Source: Sphingobium sp. Cam5-1 (GTDB taxonomy: Bacteria; Pseudomonadota; Alphaproteobacteria; Sphingomonadales; Sphingomonadaceae). From it: a stretch of DNA of 64,000 nucleotides. Positions 21,001-29,724 of this stretch are shown here, in pieces (within the stretch, counting starts at the first letter, position 1; each line of letters starts with the position of its first letter). The stretch covers positions 799,501-863,500 of the forward strand of contig NZ_CP065139.1 of NCBI RefSeq assembly GCF_015693305.1, read 5' to 3'. The position numbers and the translations under genes are program-made. The notes beneath the pieces were generated by a model. That model was not told where the DNA came from. It did not search any database and saw nothing but the letters and a program-made list of their open reading frames with translations.

Positions 21001-24000
21001 AGCGAAGGCCATGCCATTGGCGCGTTGAACGTGTCAGCGTCGGGCGAGGGCGGCCAAGCGGGGATCAACCGCTACATCAATGGCTTTGATCAGGTCACAG
21101 GCGATCCAATCTATGCCTATGGACCCGGCCAGGGCGGTGCGGGTGGCGCCGGAACGGGCGGCACGGCGGATATGCTGATCGATGTCGATCCCGGCTTTGC
21201 CAGCCTGATCGTCAGCGCCGACGGTATTGGCAGCGCGGGCGCGGATAGCGCCAGCAGTGGTGCGGGCGGCACCGGAACGGGCGGCACCGCGGCGCTCAAC
21301 ATCGGCTTTGGCGCGACCAGCGTCAGCGGCGAGCTGCGCGTGTCGGCTTCCGGCTTTGGCGGTGCTGGCGGGGTGGCGTCCAGCGGAGCGGCGGGCCGGG
21401 GCGGCGATGCCTTTGGCGGGGCGGCGACGCTGGGCCTGACCGGGGCATCGACCTCCCTCGACGCAGGAGACATCGGCGTTCTGGCCGAAGCGTTTGGCGG
21501 CGCGGGCGGCATTGGCGCGTTCCAGAGCGGGCTGGGCCTTGCGGGCGCGGATGGCGGTGACGCGCAGGGCGGGACCGCGCTGTTCGCGGTGAACGCCGGG
21601 GCGAGTGCGGTGACCGGCGCGAACCTCCTGTTGAGCGGTGATGCGACCGGCGGCGCGGGTTCGGCCGGGATCGACGGGCTGGCCGGTGGCGCAGGCGGTT
21701 CGGGCGGCAATGCGGCTGGCGGGTCGGCGACATTGCAGATCGACGGCGGAAAATTGCGTGTAAGCAACAGCTTTTCGACGCTGCCCGCCTACAGCATCAC
21801 GGCGGTTGGCCAGGGCGGCGCGGGCGCCGATGGCGGCGTTGCGAGCGACCCGGCGCTGGCCGATGGCGCGGGCGGCAACGGTGGAGCGGGCGCGGGCGGT
21901 GTCGCCTCCTTCGAAGCGAGCGATGGCGATTTCCTGCTGGGGCCGCTTTCCATCATCGCGGACGGCGCGGCGGGACTGGCTGGCGTGGGCGGGATCGACG
22001 GCCTGACGAGCGGGGGAACGGCGTCCCTCACCAATGGCGGCAGCGTCGCGCTGGGCGCGGGTGTGCAGCGGCAACTGGCTTCACTGGCGATGACCGCCAA
22101 CGGCGGCGCGGGCGGCCGGATCAGCTTTGCCGACAGCAGCAGCGCGGCGGGCGGCGGCCTGCGCGTGGCCGGGCCGATGACATTGCATGCGGTGGGCAAG
22201 GTGGTGCCGGGCTTCACCGGCATCAGCTTTGCCGCGTCGGGCAATGTGGTGCAGGTCGATGGGGCGGCCGATTTCCTGACGGAAGGGCCGCTGTCCTTTG
22301 CCTTCAACGGCGGCGGCGCGCTGGCGGTGACGGGCGCGCTGACCGGCTATTCGGGGACGAGCATCGCGTTCAGCCATGCCGGACGGGCGGCAGGCACGGA
22401 CAGCCTGTCGGCGGCCAGCATTGCGCTCGACACGCCGGGCGGCATCAGCGCGGCGGGCGCATCGCTGCGTTCGGCGGGACTGCTGACGATGTTGGCGCGC
22501 GGTGGCGACATCGCCCTGTCAGGCGGCAGCGCTCTGACGGCTGGCGGTGACCTGCGGCTGTTTGCGCAGGGTAGCATCGATGGCGCTGGCGGCGACTTGC
22601 TGTCCGGTGGCCGGGCGGCGATCGGGCTGGGCGGCGCGGGCGGCATCACACTGGGCAACCTGTCATCGGCCGGGCTGCTCGACATGGCGGACGCGAGCGG
22701 CAATGCGCTGGGCGGATCGGGCATCGCGATCGGCGGCGATTTCGTGATTGGCGGTACGCTGACGATCGGCGCTGGCAGCGGGACCCTGTCGGCGGCACGG
22801 ATCAACATCGGCACGCTGAATGCGGACAGTCAGACGTTGACCGCGACGGGCGGATTGCAGATCGGCAATGCGGTTACCAGTGGCGACCTGATCGTCGACG
22901 GCAGCCTGCAACTGGGCGGCAGTGACATTGGCGGCCTGTTGCAACAGCGCGGTGCGGCAGCGCAATTTGGCGGACAGGTGCTTGCCGGGGCGATCGACAT
23001 CGACGCGGACAGCATCAGCGGCGCCGTGATGACGGCGCGGACGGGTGATTTGCTGCTGCGGTCGATTGGCGCACTCAACATTGCCGATGCGCAGGCGGCG
23101 GGCGACATCTCCATGACCTCTGGCGGTGCGCTGACCATCGGCAATGCGGTGGCGGGCGGCTCGTTGGCCCTGAACGGATCGGGGATCAGCGCGCAGGCTC
23201 TGGCTTCGGGTGGCGCCGCGACTCTGGATGCGGGCGCGGGTGATCTTGTGGTGAATGATCTGCTGGCTGAGGGTGCGATCACGGCGCTGGGGCGGAACAT
23301 CAGCCTGGGGTCGAGCGGCGGGATGGCGATCGCCAATGCTGTCGCAAGTGGCGATGTGTTGTTGAATGCCGCCGGACTGGTGGCAGTGAACGGCCAGGTC
23401 AGCGGGCAGGCGGTGACGATCGGTTCCGGCGACATCGCGATTTCGGCCAATGGGCAAGTGAGCGCGGCGGGGCTGTTGCGCTTCGATGCGCTGGGCGCGC
23501 AGGCGTTCATCGGCGGTGGCGACGCGACGGCGGGCTACAGCCTGTCGGCGGCGGAACTGGGCCGTGTATCGGCAGGCGGCATTGCGATCGCGGGCGCGGG
23601 GGATGTGGCCGTGCGCGACCTGACGATCGGGACCAATGTGCTTCCGGGCGACGGCGTGATGAGCATCGGCGCGGCCGGCCTGTTGCGTGTGCAGGGCGCG
23701 GTGGCGATGACCGGGCGGACGGGCGTTGGCGGACTGACGCTGACCGCCGGAGACGCGCTGGAGGTGATCGCGGGGCTTGGGTCCGTCGCGATCAGTGATG
23801 GCAATGGCGGGCTGGGCGGCGTGCTGACGCTTGACGCGCCGTCCATCTACGTCGCGACGGCGGAGGCGATTGCCGATGTGCGGGCGGCGGACTCGCTGAC
23901 GGCGCGGGATTTGCGGCTGGCGCAGAATGACGGGCTGGCGCTGGATGCGGGGATGTTGCAGGCGGGGACTATCCGCCTGGCCGCGACCGACGGCACCTTC

Positions 24001-24447
24001 ATCCAGAATAGCGGGCTGTCGACCAGCTTTGCCGACCGACGCGGCTTTACCGCCAACAGCCTGATCATCAGTAGTGGGAGCGCAAGTCCCCAGATCGCGA
24101 TAAACGGGCGGCTGGCGTTGGCTGGCGGGAATTTTGCGACCGGGCTCGACACGATCCCGCTGGTGGCGATCGATGGAGGTTATGCTGCCGGATCGAAGAT
24201 CAACGGCTGCTTCCTCTTTGGGTCCTGCACCACGCTGAGCTTCGATAATCGGGAAACGTTCGACGGCTTGCTCGATCCCACGGTGGCGGTGTCGCGCATC
24301 TTCCCGGCGGCGCTGATCGAGTTGCGGGATGTCGTGACGCAGGGCTTTCCTCCGCTGATCGACGAGCCGGTGACGGGCGCGGGCAATGAGGATCTGTGGG
24401 ATCGCTCATGCGGCGAGCCGGGCGAACCGGCCTGCGATGCGCAATAA
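18031..24447 (+). CDS. TpsA exoprotein, giant glycine-rich filamentous-haemagglutinin-like adhesin
   Basis: 2138 residues from an ATG overlapping the tpsB stop, with GGAGG upstream. Residues 1-32 are an export signal. Residues of about 33-260 form the TPS secretion domain (FQGSYSVQSGDAFVSQG; FYAPGGIVAGPNALFNVGSL in place of the usual NPNGI box). The middle (about 480-1350) is very glycine-rich, with ten or so GTGGTA-type hexapeptides spaced tens of residues apart, as expected for coils of a beta-helix. A later part has repeats such as IGNAVTSGDL, IGNAVAGGSL and IANAVASGDV. The C-terminus has two cysteine pairs (CFLFGSC; SCGEPGEPAC). It should be a surface or released fibre. No enzymatic domain was recognised. 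Confidence 0.88.
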   Translation: MSKKRSKSWLLTLLGRSSAVALAVGCGAGVAQVNKAFQGSYSVQSGDAFVSQGSSAGTDTISLNSSEAIINWTPDDTSGTGPIDFLPQNNTVVFSGFSDFTVLNRILPVNGSGVSVSRMIELNGTVQSQINGSTGGKVWFYAPGGIVAGPNALFNVGSLVLTSNDIDTTGGLYGSGGEIRFRGPSNALTSVELKPGAQINALSSGSYVALVAPRVVQGGTVAVNGAAAYVGAEAADIRINGGLFDISISAGTTDANGVVHTGSTERPGATVTDAQHVFMVAMPKNQALTMLLSGNVGYDAAASAVQVDSAVVLSAGYDLANGAIGPRNMTGTGEASVSIGGGTWQPDVTGQATGNIVVQPSAAANFANLNLTAERAITLQSGAAGAIAATGTMDLKAGEAITVRADQGGSISVGGNMNLTTGIGGTGGTIDVLTFGGSALPTGNGQIDVTGTMQLDANAYGLGGISFPVLAGGDATGGAINVIAAGGSISASSLLAHADATAGAGSDSAGNAMGGAITVSARTAAGPSGPLAGGIDFGTMSLSATAGVEYSFPVPAVTGGNATGGTINVSAAGGSITTGYFDIYANATGGDSIAVAGTGTGGGITLSASAANGLRGSFAADCTSYCNITADGRGGYGANGANGTGGSILIQATDASFVADGSLYLHAKGVGGETASFDGVAGTGGDGLGGSIAVESRAGAQGSAVMRFGTLFAYADGVSTENVEGTTYNEGDGGNGTGGTVNLLVAGGSFDATILSAGAYGRGGASSVNCPSCGDGVTPFQAGSGQGGSVQFLMTGGTANIASLELGAGGIGGEAVAANASDEVTSLAGTGTGGTAILESRGGVLNADSISIEANGAGGGPDPYYSFYSYNGPNGADGGAGIGGTARLLMGAGGTGQIVVTGELGIRARGHGGAGGEAGFGSPGGLYTAGAGGNGTGGTAELTLASGALTAPSLLVSAEGIGGAGGNNSSDGAGGAAGKGTGGTARVAYLSEGHAIGALNVSASGEGGQAGINRYINGFDQVTGDPIYAYGPGQGGAGGAGTGGTADMLIDVDPGFASLIVSADGIGSAGADSASSGAGGTGTGGTAALNIGFGATSVSGELRVSASGFGGAGGVASSGAAGRGGDAFGGAATLGLTGASTSLDAGDIGVLAEAFGGAGGIGAFQSGLGLAGADGGDAQGGTALFAVNAGASAVTGANLLLSGDATGGAGSAGIDGLAGGAGGSGGNAAGGSATLQIDGGKLRVSNSFSTLPAYSITAVGQGGAGADGGVASDPALADGAGGNGGAGAGGVASFEASDGDFLLGPLSIIADGAAGLAGVGGIDGLTSGGTASLTNGGSVALGAGVQRQLASLAMTANGGAGGRISFADSSSAAGGGLRVAGPMTLHAVGKVVPGFTGISFAASGNVVQVDGAADFLTEGPLSFAFNGGGALAVTGALTGYSGTSIAFSHAGRAAGTDSLSAASIALDTPGGISAAGASLRSAGLLTMLARGGDIALSGGSALTAGGDLRLFAQGSIDGAGGDLLSGGRAAIGLGGAGGITLGNLSSAGLLDMADASGNALGGSGIAIGGDFVIGGTLTIGAGSGTLSAARINIGTLNADSQTLTATGGLQIGNAVTSGDLIVDGSLQLGGSDIGGLLQQRGAAAQFGGQVLAGAIDIDADSISGAVMTARTGDLLLRSIGALNIADAQAAGDISMTSGGALTIGNAVAGGSLALNGSGISAQALASGGAATLDAGAGDLVVNDLLAEGAITALGRNISLGSSGGMAIANAVASGDVLLNAAGLVAVNGQVSGQAVTIGSGDIAISANGQVSAAGLLRFDALGAQAFIGGGDATAGYSLSAAELGRVSAGGIAIAGAGDVAVRDLTIGTNVLPGDGVMSIGAAGLLRVQGAVAMTGRTGVGGLTLTAGDALEVIAGLGSVAISDGNGGLGGVLTLDAPSIYVATAEAIADVRAADSLTARDLRLAQNDGLALDAGMLQAGTIRLAATDGTFIQNSGLSTSFADRRGFTANSLIISSGSASPQIAINGRLALAGGNFATGLDTIPLVAIDGGYAAGSKINGCFLFGSCTTLSFDNRETFDGLLDPTVAVSRIFPAALIELRDVVTQGFPPLIDEPVTGAGNEDLWDRSCGEPGEPACDAQ

Positions 24448-24521
24448 GCGGAAAGATCAAGCGAAACGGGATTGAAAGGGTGGCGCGGACGCGGCTAGAG
24501 CGATCGCGCGCAAGGGGGCGT

Positions 24522-25913
24522 ATGATGGGGGGCTTCAGAAGCTACGGAGTGAGCAGGCGGGCGGCTGGCATGGTGGTGCTGGGCGCGGCGATGCTGCTCG
24601 TTCTGCTGCTGTGCGCCTTGCCGGGCGGCGGCCGGGCGGCGGCTGACGCGGCGCCGGTGACGCGCGGCTTTACCGGCGTTGCCTCCTGCGCGGGTTCTAC
24701 CTGTCACGGGCGGATGGAAGGCGACGGCAAGGTCGTGCGCCAGGATGAGCTGATGCGATGGCAGGAGCCTTCGACCCCCGGTGGTGCGCATAGCCGGGCT
24801 TTTGCCGTGCTGTCCGGCACGCGCGGTCGGCAGATCGCGGCGACACTGGGGCTGGGCGATGCGACGGCGGCGCCTGCTTGCCTAGGGTGCCATTCGACTC
24901 CGGCGGCGGGCACACGGGTGCTGGCGAGCGATGGTGTCGGGTGCGAAGCGTGCCACGGCGCGGCGGGGGGCTGGATCGCGTCGCACTATGCCGTCGGGGC
25001 GAGCCATGCGTCGAACGTCGCGGCGGGGATGATCCCGCTCGACCGGCCGCAGGCGCGGGCCGCTGTCTGCCTCGATTGCCATTTCGGCAGCGACCGGCCG
25101 GGCCAGTTTGTCGATCACCGCATGATGGCGGCTGGCCATCCGCGTGTCTCGTTTGAAATCGACCTCTTCTCTTCCATGCAGGCGCATCATGACGAGGATG
25201 CCGACTATGCACGGCGCAAGGGGCGGACGGACAGCCTGAAGCTGTGGGCCGTGGGTCAGGCGATGGCGGTGGAGCGGGCGCTGAGCCTCTATGCCAGCGC
25301 GAAGGGGACGGAAGGGGCTTTTCCCGAATTTTACTTCTTCGATTGCCAGAGCTGCCATCGGCGCATTTATGACCAGGCGGAGCGCAGCAAGACATGGGAA
25401 GCGAACCCCGGACGGCCGATCCCGGCGGGCATGCCGCCTTTCAATGACGAGAATATGATCATGCTGTCGGCAGCGGCCAAGGTGATTGCGCCGGGTGCCG
25501 CAGCGCGGTTCGATGCGGATAGCAAGGCTTTCCATGCCGCCATCGCGCGGGACCGGGGTTTGGCAGTCGCGGCGGCTGGCAAGCTGGCGGCGAGCGCAGG
25601 CGCGCTGGCCAATGGCTTTGCGGGGGCAAAGACGAGTGGCGACATGGCGTTTGCCATCGTCAGCGAGATAGCGGGCGGAGCGATCAGCCCGCGCTTCACC
25701 GATTATGAAGGGTCGGTACAGGCGGTAATGGCGGTCGACACCTTGCTCAACAGCATGGTGAAGTCGGGCCGCGTGACCATGGGCGCAGCGGCAGGCATAA
25801 GGGCGGACATCAACCGCGCCTATGCAGCGGTCAAGGAACCCAACAGTTATCAGCCCGCAGCATTCCGGTCGGCGCTGGGCAGCGCGGCGCGCAGTATTGG
25901 AGCATTGCGGTGA
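24522..25913 (+). CDS. five-heme c-type cytochrome, cytochrome c554-like
   Basis: 463 residues from an ATG at 24522 with AAGGGGG upstream; the longer frame overlaps tpsA and lacks a ribosome site. A membrane/signal segment (MVVLGAAMLLVLLLCALPG) precedes five heme sites: CAGSTCH (a CX4CH type), CLGCH, CEACH, CLDCH and CQSCH. The layout of a CX4CH site first, then CxxCH sites, recalls multiheme c554/NapC-related families. The C-terminal 170 residues lack heme sites and are alpha-helical. It likely moves electrons in the periplasm. The 4-base overlap with the next gene (GTGA) shows coupling. Confidence 0.82.
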   Translation: MMGGFRSYGVSRRAAGMVVLGAAMLLVLLLCALPGGGRAAADAAPVTRGFTGVASCAGSTCHGRMEGDGKVVRQDELMRWQEPSTPGGAHSRAFAVLSGTRGRQIAATLGLGDATAAPACLGCHSTPAAGTRVLASDGVGCEACHGAAGGWIASHYAVGASHASNVAAGMIPLDRPQARAAVCLDCHFGSDRPGQFVDHRMMAAGHPRVSFEIDLFSSMQAHHDEDADYARRKGRTDSLKLWAVGQAMAVERALSLYASAKGTEGAFPEFYFFDCQSCHRRIYDQAERSKTWEANPGRPIPAGMPPFNDENMIMLSAAAKVIAPGAAARFDADSKAFHAAIARDRGLAVAAAGKLAASAGALANGFAGAKTSGDMAFAIVSEIAGGAISPRFTDYEGSVQAVMAVDTLLNSMVKSGRVTMGAAAGIRADINRAYAAVKEPNSYQPAAFRSALGSAARSIGALR

Positions 25914-27883
25914 GCGGATTGCGGCACAGATTGAGCGCGTTCGCGGCGCTGTCGGCGTTGATGCTGGCGTCTTGCGGCGGTGGCGGCGGCAGCAGTGGCG
26001 GAAGCGGCGGGTCGCCCACCCCGACCCCGACACCCACGCCGACGCGCCTCTATGCCGATCCGGCGCAGGAGGCGCTGACCGTCGCCGATGTTGAGAGCGT
26101 CGTCGCCCATGCGGCGGCCGAGGCGCAGGCGCGCAGTCTGCCAGCGGTGATTGCTGTTACGGATCGCGTAGGCAATGTGCTGGCGGTGTTTCGGATGAAC
26201 GGGGCGCGGGCGACGGCCACGACCAGCGCCGCGCCCAACGGGCAGAATATAGACGCACAGAATCTGACCGTCCCGGCTGAGGCGGGCGCGATTTCCAAGG
26301 CGATTACCGGGGCCTATCTGTCGAGTGGGGGCAATGCCTTTTCGACGCGCACGGCGAGCATGATCGTGCAGGAACATTTCCCGCCCGCTCCGGGGACGGT
26401 GGGGCTGGAGAGCGGGCCGCTGTTCGGGGTGCAGTTCAGCCAGTTGCCCTGTTCGGACCTGTCGGCGCGCTATGTGTCGTCGGGTTCACAAGCGATGATC
26501 GGGCCGAAGCGGTCGCCGCTGGGGTTGGCGGCCGATCCGGGGGGCTTTCCGCTTTACAAGAATGGCGTCGTTGTCGGCGGCGTTGGGGTGATGGCGGATG
26601 GGGTCTATGGATCGGACCCTGATGTCACCGACACGGACAATGATCCGGAAGAATATATCGCGCTGGCCGGGACGCTGGGGTTTGAGGCGCCGGATAGCAT
26701 CCGTGCCAACCGCATTTTCGTGGACGGCACGTCGCTGCGCTATTCGGACGCGGCCTATTCGGGCCTGATCGCCAGCGGCGGGGCGAGCTTTGCGGCGATC
26801 AATGGCAGCGCCGGGTCGCTGGTCGCGGTGCGCGGCTATTATGGCCAACCGGCGCCGATGGTGCTGGCGGGGGTCGCCTATGGCAGCGAGCTTTCGGGCG
26901 TGCGCGCTTCGCGGGTGGCGGAATTTTCCAATCGTGACGCCTTTGTGCTGACGGACGGGTCGGGGAATAATCGCTTTCCGATCCGGGCGGCGACCGATGC
27001 CGGGGATGTGGCGCAGCCGCTGACCGCCGCAGAGGTGACGGCGGTGCTGGAGGAAGCCTTCACCATCATGAGCCGGGCGCGGGCGCAGATCAGGCAGCCG
27101 CTGGACAGCCGGGCGCAGGTGACGATCAGCGTTGTGGATACGCGCGGCGCGGCGCTGGGGATCGTGCGGTCGCCCGATGCGCCGATCTTTGGCACCGATG
27201 TCAGTTTGCAGAAGGCGCGGACGGCGGCGTTCTTCTCCGGCGCTCATGCGGGGCAGGACCTGCTGGCGAGCAGCAGCGCGGATGTGGCGGCGTTCGTGGG
27301 GAAGGCGCGGACCTTCCTCAATGATCCGGCGGCGCTGACGGGCACGCATGCCTTTACCGATCGGGCGAATGGTCTGCTGTCGCGGCCTTATTTTCCCGAT
27401 GGCGAAGTGGGGCGGCCCAATGGGCCTTTCTCGCGGCCGATCACGCAGTTCAATCCTTTCTCGACCGGGCTGCAATCGGCCTTGGTGGTGGGCGATCTTG
27501 CCGCGCATCTGGCCTTTGTGACGGGGGCGAGCGCGACCGACACTCCGCAGCGTTGTTCGGCGGTGACGGGCGTGGGCGCGGGCAATCGGGTGCAGAATGG
27601 CATTCAGATCTTTCCCGGCTCCGTGCCCATTTATCGGGGCGGCGTGCTGGTGGGCGCGATCGGTGTGTCCGGCGATGGCATCGATCAGGATGACATGATC
27701 AGCTTCCTGGGCGCGCATGAGGGCGGCCAGCGCGGCGGCGGCATCGGCAATGCGCCCGCCGCGATCCGGGCGGATCAGATTGTCGTGGATCTGGGGAGTA
27801 GGACCGTGCCGTTGCGCTATGTCCAGTGTCCTATTGCGCCATTTCTTGACACCTCTTCTCAAAATGTTTGCAGGGGGCTTTGA
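25910..27883 (+). CDS. lipoprotein with two GlcG/HbpS (DUF336-like) domains
   Basis: 657 residues from a GTG inside the preceding stop (GTGA overlap). The signal peptide ends in a lipobox, LASC, followed by a glycine-rich and then a (PT)n linker, typical of a surface or outer-membrane lipoprotein. Two GlcG/HbpS-like domains follow: the first near residue 55 (DVESVVAHAAAEAQARSLPA, VAVTDRVGNVLAVFRM) and the second near 370 (EVTAVLEEAF, ISVVDTRGAALGIVRSPDA). HbpS-type domains bind heme or flavin in some proteins. Beside multiheme cytochromes a heme-sensing or electron-transfer role is possible, but unproven. Confidence 0.78.
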   Translation: MSGLRHRLSAFAALSALMLASCGGGGGSSGGSGGSPTPTPTPTPTRLYADPAQEALTVADVESVVAHAAAEAQARSLPAVIAVTDRVGNVLAVFRMNGARATATTSAAPNGQNIDAQNLTVPAEAGAISKAITGAYLSSGGNAFSTRTASMIVQEHFPPAPGTVGLESGPLFGVQFSQLPCSDLSARYVSSGSQAMIGPKRSPLGLAADPGGFPLYKNGVVVGGVGVMADGVYGSDPDVTDTDNDPEEYIALAGTLGFEAPDSIRANRIFVDGTSLRYSDAAYSGLIASGGASFAAINGSAGSLVAVRGYYGQPAPMVLAGVAYGSELSGVRASRVAEFSNRDAFVLTDGSGNNRFPIRAATDAGDVAQPLTAAEVTAVLEEAFTIMSRARAQIRQPLDSRAQVTISVVDTRGAALGIVRSPDAPIFGTDVSLQKARTAAFFSGAHAGQDLLASSSADVAAFVGKARTFLNDPAALTGTHAFTDRANGLLSRPYFPDGEVGRPNGPFSRPITQFNPFSTGLQSALVVGDLAAHLAFVTGASATDTPQRCSAVTGVGAGNRVQNGIQIFPGSVPIYRGGVLVGAIGVSGDGIDQDDMISFLGAHEGGQRGGGIGNAPAAIRADQIVVDLGSRTVPLRYVQCPIAPFLDTSSQNVCRGL

Positions 27884-27885
27884 GC

Positions 27886-29724
27886 ATGGGGCTTGCCGCC
27901 TTCCTGCCGCTCCTTGCGCTGGCGCAGCCGGGCGAGCCTGTGCCTCCTCCTCCGCCCGACAATTGGGAAGAGATATTGAACGCGCCCGAGGTGGGGGCGG
28001 ACGATCAGTCGATCGAGGGACGGCGGCGGCCGGGTTATGAAGCGCCGCTGCCGGACGCGGTGACGCAGGATAATCCGGGGGCCGTACGCGCGCCGCCGCC
28101 TGAAGCCTTTCCGGTGGATCAGGTGCCGATCCCGGATCGCTGGCGGCTGATTGAATCGCTGGGCGTGGTCAAGGAACGCTGGTTCGACCCCTATGGGCAG
28201 AATACGCTAAAGGGTGACCGGCCGATCAACCGCGAGAAGGTGAAGTGGCTGCCGATCAAGGGCGAGGATTGGTTCTTCGTCGCCAATGCGGTGAGCGACA
28301 CGGTGATCGAGCCGCGCACCTTTCCCATTCCCGTGGGCGTGCAGACGACCGAACGGCCCGGTAGCATCGATGTGTTCGGCAAGGACGCCAGCTATGTGCT
28401 GAGCCAGACCTTCATCGGTGGCGTGGCGTTGATCAAGGGATCGACCGCGTTCAAACCGCCGGAGATCGAGTATCGGCTGACGCTCGCTTACAACATCAAT
28501 CATGTGAACGTGCCCGAACGGCGCGTGCTGTTCGTCGAGCCGTCCAAGCCCTCGCATCGCACCGACCATTTTCTGGGCGTGCAGGAGCTGTTCGTCGACT
28601 ATCATCTGGCGAATACATCGGACCGCTATGACTTCCGGTCGATCCGTGTGGGTATTCAGCCGTTCCAGTCGGACTTTCGCGGCTTCCTGTTCAATGACCA
28701 GCAGTTGGGCATCCGGCTGTTCGGCAATCGGGACAATAACCGGTTCCAGTTCAACCTTGCCGCCTTCTGGCGGTTGGAGAAGGATACCAATTCGGGCCTG
28801 AATTCGGTGGTGCAGACGCCGCGGCGGGATTGGGTGTTTCTGGCCAACCTTTATCGGCAGGATTTTCTGATTCCCGGCCTCACCAGCCAGATCACCGCCG
28901 TTTACAACATGAACCGCGAGGCGGGGCGGATCGAGGTTGACGATAATGGCTTTCCGGTGCGGCCCGCACTGCTCGGCGACCTGCGTGGGCGGGATTATGA
29001 TGTCGTTTATCTCGGCTATAATGCCGATGGGCGGGTCGGGCGGATCAATCTGACGGCTTCGGTTTACGGGGCGCTGGGCGAGGATCGGAACAGCTTCTTC
29101 ACGTCGCAGCCTGCGCAGATCAGGGCGTTCTTTGCAGCGGCCGAGGCGAGCATCGACAAGGACTGGATGCGGTTCCGGCTATCGGGGCTGTATGCGAGCG
29201 GCGACGGCGACCCCTATGACAATCGCGAAAATGGGTTCGATGCGATTTTCGAGAACCCGATCTTTGCAGGCGCCGACACAAGTTACTGGATCAGGCAAAC
29301 CATACCCTTCGCGGGCGGCGGGCGGGCCATCGGCGTCAATGGGCGCAACGGCATCCTGAACTCGCTGCGGTCGTCGAAGGAGCAAGGGCAGTCGAACTTC
29401 AACAATCCGGGCACGATGCTGCTGGGCGCGGGGGCGGATTTTGATCTGCTGCCGGAGTTGCGGGTTTCGGCCAATGCCAATCATCTGTGGTTTGAGAACA
29501 CCGCTACCTTGCAGGCGCTGCGGAACGAGGGAAGCATTCCGAAGTCGATCGGGTGGGACCTGTCCACGGCGGCGATCTGGCGGCCAAAGGCGACGCAGAA
29601 TATCGTGTTTCGCCTGTCGGGCGCGACATTGCTGCCGGGCGCGGGATTTCGCGACCTTTTTACCAATAGCGAGCGTAACCGGAATTACTATTCGGTGCTC
29701 GGCAATTTGATCCTGAGTTATTGA
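27886..29724 (+). CDS. outer-membrane beta-barrel protein of the cytochrome operon
   Basis: 612 residues from an ATG at 27886 with GGGGG eight bases upstream. A short signal peptide (MGLAAFLPLLALA) is followed by a proline-rich linker and then a long alternating beta-strand region with aromatic girdles and terminal YYSVLGNLILSY, ending in an aromatic residue as outer-membrane barrels do. I do not recognise a named family; it does not look like MtrB by simple reading, and an alginate-export (AlgE-like) barrel is possible. Sandwiched between a lipoprotein and a decaheme protein, it may act as the porin sheath of a cytochrome conduit (inference). Its stop overlaps the next start (TGATG). Confidence 0.7.
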   Translation: MGLAAFLPLLALAQPGEPVPPPPPDNWEEILNAPEVGADDQSIEGRRRPGYEAPLPDAVTQDNPGAVRAPPPEAFPVDQVPIPDRWRLIESLGVVKERWFDPYGQNTLKGDRPINREKVKWLPIKGEDWFFVANAVSDTVIEPRTFPIPVGVQTTERPGSIDVFGKDASYVLSQTFIGGVALIKGSTAFKPPEIEYRLTLAYNINHVNVPERRVLFVEPSKPSHRTDHFLGVQELFVDYHLANTSDRYDFRSIRVGIQPFQSDFRGFLFNDQQLGIRLFGNRDNNRFQFNLAAFWRLEKDTNSGLNSVVQTPRRDWVFLANLYRQDFLIPGLTSQITAVYNMNREAGRIEVDDNGFPVRPALLGDLRGRDYDVVYLGYNADGRVGRINLTASVYGALGEDRNSFFTSQPAQIRAFFAAAEASIDKDWMRFRLSGLYASGDGDPYDNRENGFDAIFENPIFAGADTSYWIRQTIPFAGGGRAIGVNGRNGILNSLRSSKEQGQSNFNNPGTMLLGAGADFDLLPELRVSANANHLWFENTATLQALRNEGSIPKSIGWDLSTAAIWRPKATQNIVFRLSGATLLPGAGFRDLFTNSERNRNYYSVLGNLILSY

